From NCBI RefSeq assembly GCF_001949145.1, contig NW_019091574.1, forward strand, positions 415,783 through 431,193: DNA of 15,411 nucleotides. Direction: 5' to 3'. Below are positions 8,085-15,411 of the stretch, piece by piece. The DNA is from Acanthaster planci (Eukaryota > Echinodermata > Asteroidea > Valvatida > Acanthasteridae). The notes beneath the pieces were generated by a model that worked only from the letters and a program-made list of their open reading frames with translations, was not told the DNA's origin and did not search any database. The position numbers and the translations under genes are program-made. Positions within the stretch are counted from its first letter, which is position 1. Each line of letters starts with the position of its first letter.

Positions 8085-8094
8085 GGACGCAACC

Positions 8095-8857
8095 ATGGCC
8101 TCGTTTTCCACGCAATTTTACGTCACGCTGCCCAGTAATTCATCCATGTCATTGTACCCGAACAATACCCTGTCCAGTTACACCACGCACCTGGTCACGC
8201 CAATTAATCTGACCGGACACTGGGAGATTGCCCTGACCGAGATCCATCATCCTTCCACGTGGTACAATATAACGGAGGGCAACAATTTGTTCAGGTACAG
8301 CGAACGCGGCCGAGTGCAAACGTACGCTAGAATATCGCACGGCTTTTACACTTCCGTGCAGGAAATCATAGATGCCATCAATGGCGAAATGACGGACGCG
8401 GCTAAACGTAATATCGTCATCACCTTGGACAGGTACACGGGGAGAGTAAAGATAGAAGTCCGAGAGGGGGCGTACATTTATTTTGGCGATGATTTGTATC
8501 GCATGTTGGGGTTAAAATACAAGAAAGTGAGCGAAAACCTGGAAGGGCATTTTACCCGTGGATGTTAATGGAGGAATCTACGGTAGGTACGTGTACTGCG
8601 ACATTGCCGAAAACCAACTGGTGGGGGACGTTAGCGCGCCCTTAATGAGAATCGTCCCCGTGCAAAAGTCTGGTGTCACTCAGGGCGATGTCATCGCTCA
8701 CACCTTCAGCGCACCCCATTACGTGCTTGTCAAACGAAAACACTTTGAGACGATTCAGGTGGATATAAGGACCGACACGGGAGAGAAAGTGCCATTTCAA
8801 CGCGGGAAACTCACCATTACGTTTTATTTTCGCAAAAGTCGTCCCTCTTTGTTTTGA
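8095..8857 (+). pseudogene. Penton-like minor capsid protein, one frameshift
   Basis: ATG at 8095 in a strong Kozak setting (ACCATGG), 10 bases after the integrase frame ends. The first 157 codons (8095–8568) begin MASFSTQFYVTLPSNSS and contain the WEIALTEIHHPSTWYNI segment; the frame changes at about 8550–8560 and the second part, about 99 codons to TGA at 8855–8857, ends with PFQRGKLTITFYFRK. The order of genes and the segment WEIALTEIHHPSTWY agree with the single-jelly-roll penton protein of Polintons/adintoviruses, which forms the capsid vertices. Only one break is visible, so this is the best-kept structural gene. Confidence 0.8.
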
Positions 8858-8863
8858 GCCGTC

Positions 8864-9261
8864 ATGGTGGACTACGTAAAATATTAAAATAATCAGGCGA
8901 GAGGCGGGGATTATTATTTCAGAGGTGCCCCCGTTCAGAAGGGATACGGACTGGGCAATACTTTAGGAGGACTGTTCAGACCCGCTTTACCGATGATCAA
9001 ACAAGGTGCCAAAATGATAGGCAAGGAGGCCTTGAAGACCGGGGCAGGAATCGTCGCCGATACCGTCGACGGACAGAATGTCAAAACGGCCGCGAAGAAA
9101 CGGGTGAAACAGGCTGGAAAAAGATGACGTCAAAAGTCATGCAGTGACTCTCCGAGAAATCCGCCTCCCAGGAGAAAGGTTTAAAAAGGAAAGCACCCGG
9201 CGCATCAGGCAGAAAGGCTCGGAGCAAGCGACCGAAGAGGACCCCCGACATTTTCGATTAA
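8864..9261 (+). pseudogene. Small basic virion core protein (pX/pVI-like)
   Basis: ATG at 8864 to TGA at 9125–9127, with one internal TAA at 8885–8887, then a continuation in another frame that ends with KRPKRTPDIFD before TAA at 9259–9261. The first part has a Gly-rich amphipathic segment (GYGLGNTLGGLFRPALPMIK, then KMIGKEALKTG) and a Lys/Arg end. The second is strongly basic. Together this is an approximately 130-residue basic protein between penton and major capsid, a position held in this virus group by core or membrane-active proteins like adenovirus pX/pVI. Because the break and the reading-frame change fall close to the TGA, it is easy to miss the C-terminal third. Function is inferred. 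Confidence 0.6.
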
Positions 9262-9278
9262 CAACGGTGTACACCACT

Positions 9279-10533
9279 ATGGCATTCATCAGTAAACATT
9301 CGTGCGAATGCACTAAGTCTGAGCTGGATCTGTTTTCCGTCCCACCCACTCAGACTTCCATTTTGAAAGGGCAATGGCTACAGTACAACCCACTGACCAA
9401 TATCGTGGACTCGGACTCTATAGAATTTAACATTACCGGTTCCACCGAGCACTACCTGGATTTGGCGCACACCCTGATCAACGTCAAAGTTAAAGTGGTC
9501 AATGAAAATGGCGCCGACCTGGGCGAGGGTGTTCCCGTCGCTCCCGTCAATCTACTGCTTCACTCCCTATTCTCCGACGTGGATGTCACGCTCAACGACA
9601 AACTCGTTTCGTCTTCCTCAAACACGTACCCATACCAGACCATGCTGGAAACCCTGCTCACTTACGGACCACCGGCCAAGGCATCGCAGCTGACAGCCGC
9701 CCTATTGTACAAAGATACGGCGGGAAAATGGACTCGGACGATCCGACCGCGGAAGAAAATTCAACGAGGGATTAAAGCGGAGATACAAACTGTCGAAGGA
9801 GAGCCGTATTATCGATATGTTGGGACCGATTCAAGGAGACATATTATTTCAGGACAGATTTTTACTGAACGGCGTCAACCTGAAGTTAAAGTTTCATCGC
9901 AGCAAAACAGTTTCTGTTTAATGTCGGCTTTACCGGAAACTCACAACAAAGTAAAGATTGTGGAAGCTTCTTTGTACGTGAGAAAGGTGGTCGTTAGTCC
10001 CACCGTGGCTCTAGCGCACGCCAAAACCCTACAGAGTGCTACGGCCAAATACCCGCTGCGCAGAGTGGAGGTAAAGACGTCTTTTATTCCGCAAGGAAAT
10101 CAATCTTTTACTCGTGAAAATCTGTTTCTGAGGCAGATCCCCCGGCGCATGGTGATTGGCGTGGTGGATAACGCGGCCTTCAACGGCGACTATCATAAAA
10201 ACCCCTGCAACTTTAAACATTACGGTCTAAATTACCTGAGGCTGTACGTGGATAACGAACAGACGCCATGGTGACATTTTCAACCCAAGTTTTCCGGCAA
10301 AGACGAAGCGTACATGATGTCCCATCAGACTTTGTAATCCGATATAAATAAATACCCTTTTTCGAGTCAAGGGCAATCAGATGATCAGGGAAGACTATGA
10401 GTCGGAATACTCCCTCTTTGCATTTGATGTGTCTCTGGACTTGTCGAGCGGGTCTCAGTTCAACCTGGTCAAGCGTAGTAACATGCGTCTGTAGTTGAAA
10501 TTTGCCGAGGCCCTGACAACGACCGTCAACGTC
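9279..10533 (+). pseudogene. Major capsid protein (double jelly-roll), multiple indels
   Basis: Start at ATG 9279 (MAFISKHSCECTKSELDLF), 17 bases after the core protein stop, not the upstream in-frame alternatives. N-terminal jelly roll with LHSLFSDVDVTLND and a YPYQTMLETLLTYG segment. The frame stays open to TGA at 10272–10274, but three shifts hide inside: the true frame appears to leave at about 9725, run in another frame to about 9765, then another (9766–9912, with LLNGVNLKLKF) and return at about 9905 for SFCLMSA. The C-terminus, FAFDVSLDL and FNLV, continues in a different frame from about 10381, with TAG at 10492–10494, and is cut at about 10533. Polinton/adintovirus MCP by segment order; coat role known for the family. 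At least four shifts, three stops. Confidence 0.85.
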
Positions 10534-10868
10534 AGGACGGAAAGGTAGAATTTTTCGACTCTTACGGACTATCACCGGACACTTACGGGCAACAGGTTCA
10601 ATCGTTATTACGCGAGAATAGTACGCAGTACGCGTATAATACAGTCTGTTTACAATCTTCCACCACGACGGTTTGCGGTCAGCACTGCCTATTTTACCTG
10701 TTGCGCCGTTGTAGGGATATATCCATGAGAGCTATTGTGTCCGTCTTTACTGATGACTGCCTCGTCAATGATGTGTGGTTCCGGATTTTATCGAAGAGAA
10801 ATACAATGCAGATGTACCTGTTTAGACTTAGAGTTTATTTGTCGTCAAATTTGTGTGAGGAAAAATGA
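10534..10868 (+). pseudogene. Adenain-like maturation protease, C-terminal part only
   Basis: Open frame 10536–10868 (TGA). It starts with DGKVEFFDSYG and contains VCGQHCLFYLL, with Cys codons at 10674 and 10686. That C-G-x-x-C motif followed by hydrophobics is where the nucleophilic Cys of adenovirus-type proteases lies. The N-terminal part with the catalytic His and acid is missing. The frame is fused directly to the cut C-terminus of the major capsid gene, so a deletion removed the end of one gene and the start of the other. In the intact virus it would process capsid precursors. Confidence 0.78.
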
Positions 10869-11229
10869 AATCCAAAACTTGAAAACTTTTAAATGTCTCG
10901 AGTAATTTAGTGTTAGTTCGTACGTAATAACGCCTCGTAGTATATTAGTGTCAGTTAGTTTAAACAAGTCAATGTTAGTACTTACATTCCTATAAAGAAA
11001 AAAGTCAAATCAAACGTTGTTCATTGTCCTCTTCCATCATTTATTCATTCATCGTAAATAAACCACAGCTCAATGACAAAGTCAGTTTTTTTAAGTGTAC
11101 AATCATTCACCGAGTTAAAACTAAAGACCCCCGTCCTTGGAAAAATGTGTACTACATGAAATACGCTACAGCGCTTACAACGTGTCCCACTGAAGTTGTT
11201 TCCTGGCTTTTAATGGAGTGGACACAACC
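10869..11229. other. Convergent 3' region, no gene supported
   Basis: AT-rich. A 69-codon plus-strand frame at 11024–11233 has no recognisable domain. AATAAA occurs on plus near 11055 and on minus as TTTATT near 11039, as expected where plus-strand structural genes and minus-strand genes converge. Confidence 0.45.
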
Positions 11230-11923
11230 CTAAGCACCTTCGAGAGGGAATGGGTGGAAGGGATGTGGGAATATCGGGAAGTAATCTTTTTCCTCCGGTC
11301 CCATTTGTTTGTAACTTTCTAACGACGTTAGATTTGGCGCGTTAGATGAAGCCAATCCGCGCATAAAATACTGATATCCGTAAGGAGAGAAACCCTTTTT
11401 ACTCTTCCAAGCGTCATTCACCAGATCGATAATATTGGAACCCTTGACAGCATTTCCTTCATAAACCAGTTTACCCTTTTTGTTCCAAGTCATGACGTCA
11501 TTGTGCTTTAGGCTGTTTATAAGCAGTTGGTTTTGAGCTGTAAGGTTTTAGGCACACTCGAGAGAATTTGCGGTGTTAGGTCGTCCTTCTCAGTCAACGT
11601 TGCGGGGTCTCCGTCCGTCGTGCCGCCCGATGGCGCTTGGTCCTCCGACCCTCTGCTGGATCCCTCCGCCGGTGTAGACATGATGACAGACATGGGTGCG
11701 GATTTGCGGGCGTGATTGTATTGAAGATACTGTTGCAGCGTTTGCTGGTACAGCGACAGTTTAGCGTCGTCGGAAGAGCCGTTCGGGCCAAAATGTCTTT
11801 CATGTCCTGCTCCAGGTTCTGTAGTTTACTCTACGAGGGGTTATGCGAGAGTAGCACATTCTGTATGGATCTGGTCACGCTGTCCGTGGGGGCGCTGATC
11901 ATGATTTTTCGGGCGTGTTTCAT
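11230..11923 (-). pseudogene. Minus-strand protein B (unnamed Polinton-associated), frameshifted
   Basis: Starts with ATG at 11923–11921, overlapping the TGA of the upstream gene. It reads MKHARKIMISAPTDSVTR, then has a TAG at 11833–11831. The KLQNLEQDMKDILAR stretch follows in frame; then the frame shifts at about 11770 to one with KLSLYQQTLQQYLQYNHARK, a Ser/Gly/Asp-rich linker and VPKTLQLK. A second shift at about 11530 leads to the last frame, LVYEGNAVKGSNIIDLVNDA, ending at TAG 11232–11230. The order helical region, spacer, GSNIIDLVND domain near the C-terminus is one I associate with uncharacterised Polinton-linked proteins, but I cannot name a function. About 230 codons in all. Confidence 0.55.
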
Positions 11924-11925
11924 CA
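11921..11925 (-). promoter_or_regulatory. TGATG stop–start overlap
   Basis: On the minus strand the TGA of protein A (11925–11923) shares its last base with the ATG of protein B (11923–11921). Stop–start overlap can support termination–reinitiation on one mRNA. Seen in sequence; use is inference. Confidence 0.5.
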
Positions 11926-12252
11926 CTTGGAAAACAGTAACCCGCCGAGCGACCGAGGATGGGCGCCAGTAAAGGGTCCCAGAAATCCTCCCATTTGAAC
12001 CAGCAGCTGTTTACGTTTGGCGTGAGAAGACTTCTTGTCAGCCAGAGCACGCAGATGTGTCATGTGTCGCGACAGTTTTTTCTTCTGACTCGGCGTGAGG
12101 GGCACGCGCCCTTTTAAAACGTTCAGCGCACATTCGCCCAAACAGGTGACGAGTTCCTTGTCGGCATGCTTCAGAATGTCCTTTCGTTTCTTGGGCGAAG
12201 CTCCGCTGAGAATGCACAGCACGTAAGCGTTGTCCTTCAGCCGTTGCGTCAT
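11923..12252 (-). CDS. Minus-strand protein A, basic with hydrophobic C-tail
   Basis: A 109-codon ORF from ATG at 12252 to TGA at 11925–11923. Helical, Lys/Arg-rich: MTQRLKDNAYVLCIL, HADKELVTCLGECALN, LTPSQKKKLSRHMTHLR, then a Gly/Leu tail ending LGGLLFSK. Over the tail, the neighbouring frame reads more hydrophobic residues (PLLAPILG), so there may be a pair of compensating indels at about 11945–11975. The TGA overlaps the ATG of the next gene (TGATG). The name is unknown; it occurs in the same block as the Polinton structural genes. The basic body with Gly-rich hydrophobic tail suggests DNA or membrane contact, but that is inference. Confidence 0.6.
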   Translation of the reverse strand: MTQRLKDNAYVLCILSGASPKKRKDILKHADKELVTCLGECALNVLKGRVPLTPSQKKKLSRHMTHLRALADKKSSHAKRKQLLVQMGGFLGPFTGAHPRSLGGLLFSK

Positions 12253-12285
12253 GTTGACGAGTGAGACCGTTGACGTAAAACTGGC

Positions 12286-12378
12286 CTATTTAGGTATGTA
12301 GGCGAATGCCGTTTCTTCCGGAAAGATGTTGGCCCGCAGTCTGTATTCTTCCGGGCAGTGGGGTGTCAGGTCGATGAA
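12286..12378 (-). pseudogene. C-terminal tail of a truncated minus-strand gene
   Basis: Open on minus from 12378 (after a TAA at 12381–12379) to TAG at 12288–12286. It includes CPEEYRLRANIFPEETAF and ends YIPK. Codon use and a stop 33 bases before the next ATG suit the end of a neighbouring viral gene. The rest is replaced by the DIRS element. The packaging ATPase is the obvious missing virus gene, but I cannot prove this tail is its end. Confidence 0.35.
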
Positions 12379-12537
12379 TTACCATTTTCTATCGCAAGCA
12401 ATAAAGCCCGCGTGATATTAGCATATTACGTAAGAGTGCCGAGGGAGAAAGCACACGGAGAGGGTGTGGTCGCCATTGATCGTTTTCAGCACAGCTACGC
12501 CGGACGTGCTTTTCTCTGTTTCTCCGTGTCCTGCACG

Positions 12538-13633
12538 ATGTCTGAGGCCAGCGACGCACAGATTTCCGATACTGATGTACAATGTGCCCAAGGTCCTCAA
12601 CAGCCCCTGTCCTTGACCGCCAGGGACGTCTCAGCTATAGTGAAAGCAGGAGTATCTGAGGCCCTCGGTTCTTTCCAGTCGCACTTCGACAAAGTTATAG
12701 CCGAACGTAAGCTCGAAAGCGAAAAGGCGCTGCAGCAAGTTCAGTCCCTGAAACGAGCGAGTGAGTTACAATTTCGTTTCAAAGGTAACCGTACGCAATT
12801 CGAGTTCAACGAGAAAATAGCTCAAAGCATCGAAGCCGCTAAAAAATTGTTTCAGGAGAATTCCTCAGCTGCCGCTCAGGAATCCCTTACAGACGCGGTT
12901 GCAGAATTGCGTAAGAGGAACAAACTCATCCGTCTTGCAGACAAGTCAGAGGCAGGTGGGTTGGCCTTTCGTCTGTCCGTTGGTATGTTTGTCATGTTCA
13001 GCTTTGCCCTAACATGCACACATTTACATAATTTTCAGTTCTACACCTTCATGAGCAGTACGCAGAGAGAGGCGGAACACGCCAAAATACATGTCCCTTC
13101 TATTTTGTCCTTTTTTTTTGCGGGCGGTCTTAACACTGCTGATTGTTTCGACCAGAGTAGGCCAAACAGGGGCGATTTCCGCACTTTCCATTCAGGGTCC
13201 TGTTCGCGCCATTTTAGTAATCAGTTTATCATTTCTGGTCATTGATGTTCAATTGCGGTTTCGTTCTCCAGGTTGGGCTGCCGTCGACGAATACGTCAGT
13301 GATGAGTTGGCAGATGACTCAGAAGATGAAAAGCGAATCCGCTCGGCTCAATCTCGGGCCTTGGCCAAACGCAAGAGAGCCAGGGCCTCATCTAACCCGA
13401 AGTCGGCCCAAGAGAAAAAGCGCCTGGCTTCAGCATCACCGGCTAATCCAGATAGTCTTTTTCGCAACTATAGTGGCCAGTATAGATCGACGACTCGTCC
13501 CCCATACGGCGCCAGCTTTGTGTCAGCAGCAAGATCCTCCGACATCTGCTTCAGATGCGGAAAAACGGGCCATTGGAGGAAAGACTGCGCTGGCATCCAA
13601 TCCAGTGGCACCAAAGACGTCAGTCCCCGGTAG
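12538..13633 (+). CDS. DIRS gag-like protein, spliced
   Basis: Exon 1 runs from ATG 12538 (MSEASDAQISD) to 12955; exon 2 runs from 13272 to TAG 13631–13633. Donor CAG|GTGGGT and acceptor TTCTCCAG|GTTGGG join in frame, GCA GGT TGG, and the junction reads KSEAGGWAAVDEY. Exon 1 has a helical stretch with KRASELQFRFKGNRTQFEF and an Arg/Lys-rich end. Exon 2 has an acidic DELADDSEDEKR, a basic region, and a zinc knuckle CFRCGKTGHWRKDC (CX2CX4HX4C) at 13549–13590. Gag binds the RNA. The start at 12538 is preferred over 12358 because the upstream frame shows no conserved residues. An intron inside gag is unusual for a retroelement but its ends are clean. Confidence 0.72.
12956..13271 (+). other. Intron within the gag ORF
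   Basis: 316 bases, GT at 12956 and AG at 13270–13271. The intron's reading frame stays open past 12956 into low-quality residues and only ends at 13245, so an unspliced product would lose the zinc knuckle. A secondary acceptor-like TTTTCAG lies at about 13034–13040, followed by a possible short extra exon with no clear donor. Confidence 0.6.
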
Positions 13634-13634
13634 A

Positions 13635-15411
13635 CCAACGACAGCAGAAGACACAGGGTACTTGGAGCGGAGGACGGATCCTCGGTACGATGAGTTCTAT
13701 TTAGACAACTATTATGATTACGAACAGGGTGTTGCGGAACCAGAGTTAAGAGGACGTATGCACTCGTGTATTACTTTTTGGGAGGAAATTGACGCTTATC
13801 CAGAGGTGCTGGACGTAATCCGTACGGGGTACAAGATTCCTTTCATAGACACACCCCCTACAAAGTATTTTAAGAACAATCGTTCTGCAATCAGTCATTC
13901 TGAGTTTGTATTGGAGGCCATAGAGGAACTTCTGATGAAGAACCTTATTTCGGAGTTCAATTCCCCGCCACAGGTCGTGAACCCCTTAACCGTTTCGGTA
14001 CAAAGTTCCGGCAAGAAAAGGTTGATTTTAGATCTGCGATACGTGAACCAATTTGTCTGGAAAGACAAGGTTAAGTTTGAAGACTGGAACGAAGCATTGG
14101 GTTATTTTAGAATGGGAGATTTTTTGTTTTCGTTTGATTTAAAATCTGGCTATCATCATATTGAAATATTTAGCGAGCATGTACAGTACCTTGGTTTCGT
14201 GTGGGACCTGCACGGAACCACTAGATACTTTGCCTTCAACGTTTTGCCTTTTGGTTTAACTACTGCTCCCTACATTTTTACTAAAGTAATTCGACCCTTG
14301 GTGGCCCACTGGAGACGCAGAGGTATGTATGTAGTGGTTTATCTGGATGATGGATGGGGGAGAGCGGCTACGCTTGCTGATTGTGCCGCTGCTTCCGCCA
14401 TGGTCAAGGCTGACTTGATTTCTGCGGGGCTCGTCCCCAACAGGGAAAAATCTATATGGTCCCCTACGCAGAAACTGACCTGGTTGGGGTTGATCTGGAA
14501 CGCTCAAGATGGTTCCATCCAAGCCACAGACAAAAGAGTAAAGGACACTTTGGCTTCGCTTCAAGCGGCAATTGACGGCCTCCCACATGTGACTGCCAGA
14601 AAATTAGCGTCTGTGGCAGGGAAGATTATGTCTTTTTCTTGTGTAATTGGGAACATATCACAGCTCAAGTCACGGTATTTACACATGGAGATTGTTAATA
14701 GGAAACACTGGGATTATGAATTCTCTCTCCCTCCAGGCAGTAAAGCGATTGAAGAGTTATTTTTTTGGAAATCCGAGTTGCCGATACTTAACAAGCGTGT
14801 ATTGTCTGAATATTCTCTCCCCCAGGTTTTGGTCTATACAGATGCAAGCCAGTCAGGCTGTGGCGCGTGGACTATGGATTCCCAGAAGATGGAATTCCAA
14901 CAAAACTGGTCAGTTGCAGAGAGAGGTAAAAGTTCCACATGGCGTGAGCTAAAAGGGGCATCCCTTGCTATACGAGCGTTTGCTCCAGCTTTAAGGGGCA
15001 AAGCCGTGCATTTGCGTACGGACAATACAGGAGTGGTGGCCATAGTGCACAAAGGGAGCATGGTACCTGAGCTACAAGAGCTGAGTATGGATATGTTCTA
15101 TTCCTGTAGACTCAACAACATAGACTTGAAAGTCGAGTGGATCCCTCGTCGGGATAATACCGACGCAGATTATCTCAGTCGACAGGTTGACCTCGACGAT
15201 TGGGGCGTGTCGCAAGTGTTTTTCAGTTTTATGGACAGAATGTGGGGCCCGCATACTGTAGACAGATTCGCAAATGAGTACAATGCCAAACTGTCAAACT
15301 TTAATTCCAAGCACTGGAGTCCGAATGCTAGTCATGTTGACGCTTTCACCACAGACTGGAGCAAAGACAATAACTGGCTTGTGCCGCCTATAGATTTAGT
15401 TTGCAAGGCCC
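13635..15411 (+). CDS. DIRS reverse transcriptase–RNase H polyprotein, runs off the window
   Basis: Reading frame open from within the gag 3' end (it is +1 relative to gag) through the last base. Fingers/palm: LILDLRYVNQF, FDLKSGYHHIEI, VLPFGLTTAPYIF and YLDDGWG (14340–14351), the catalytic aspartates. RNase H: Asp at 14841 (VYTDASQSGCGAW), Glu at 14946 (WRELKGASLAI), Asp at 15021 (RTDNTG), and the final D–x–D region at 15161–15169 (NTDADYLSR). Then a WGPHTVDRFA … VDAFTTDW … WLVPP domain. The element makes cDNA from its RNA. No ATG is required by what is seen: expression may use frameshift, readthrough or an internal start. Start is approximate. Confidence 0.88.

Larger units (their letters stand above)
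12380..15411 (+). mobile_element. DIRS-type retrotransposon, left part
   Basis: Gag-like ORF followed by an overlapping RT–RNase H ORF with the YLDDGW motif and a WGP-VDRFA domain, as in DIRS/Ngaro elements. The tyrosine recombinase expected downstream lies outside the window. The left boundary is between about 12360 and 12540, where the viral minus-strand tail ends; no terminal repeat is resolved. It has no stop or shift in the RT frame, so it is much younger than the virus copy. Confidence 0.8.

Noticed and set aside
9144-9278. N-terminal extension of the major capsid ORF
   Set aside because: It overlaps the basic core protein in another frame; the ATG at 9279 fits the family start.
2051-10500. 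Reassigned stop codons as an explanation for in-frame TAA, TAG and TGA in viral genes
   Set aside because: The stops fall at positions with different expected residues, all three stop codons occur, and single-base shifts and large deletions accompany them. The DIRS RT frame has no stops. Decay explains this better.
12358-12537. N-terminal extension of the gag-like ORF
   Set aside because: No conserved residues and overlap with the viral minus-strand tail; the ATG at 12538 is the better start.
14256-14588. Minus-strand 110-codon ORF
   Set aside because: Shadow of the RT frame.
1-15411. CRISPR array, tRNA or rRNA genes
   Set aside because: No regular short repeats with unique spacers, no cloverleaf or ribosomal segments seen, and the DNA is of eukaryotic character.

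Overview
The window looks like a piece of a metazoan, probably aquatic invertebrate, genome. It holds an old, decayed integrated virus of the Polinton/Maverick–adintovirus group, interrupted on the right by a DIRS-type retrotransposon and preceded on the left by a broken minus-strand gene and a LINE fragment. The eukaryotic setting is shown by GT–AG introns, TATA-like boxes, AATAAA signals and non-LTR and DIRS reverse transcriptases. The host group cannot be fixed from the sequence.

Layout. 62–350 (minus): broken, unrecognised ORF. 351–1270: no gene, one NRF1-like palindrome and a TATA-like box. 1200–1751: GC-rich segments with four kappaB-like sites around a LINE RT fragment (1346–1582). 2051–3433 (plus): protein-primed-type DNA polymerase B relic, N-terminal region joined directly to the C-terminal half. 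4173–6384 (plus): accessory island between polymerase and integrase, with an intact death-domain ORF, a protein with a diverged internal repeat and a PC4-like C-terminus, and a three-exon gene with tandem SUMO-interaction motifs and a Cys/His-containing C-terminus. 6385–7072: AT-rich, with a tandem repeat. 7073–8084: DDE integrase with chromodomain. 8095–8857: penton-like capsid protein. 8864–9261: small basic core protein. 9279–10533: major capsid protein. 10534–10868: C-terminal half of an adenain-like protease. 11230–12378 (minus): three closely packed reading frames convergent with the capsid block. About 12380 to the right end (plus): DIRS-type element with spliced gag-like ORF and an uninterrupted RT–RNase H ORF running off the window.

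Together polymerase, integrase, penton, core, major capsid and protease are the replication, integration and virion-assembly set of this virus group. The packaging ATPase is not seen, apart from a 31-codon minus-strand tail of unknown origin cut by the DIRS element. Almost every virus gene carries stops, single-base shifts or larger deletions, so the copy is not functional. The death-domain ORF is open, and the DIRS RT ORF is open for about 1.8 kb, which argues that the viral breaks are real decay, not poor sequence, and that the DIRS element came later.

The part most worth a second look is the 4.1–6.4 kb accessory island, which looks like a host-interaction region (death-domain signalling, SUMO binding, PC4-like DNA or transcription binding).
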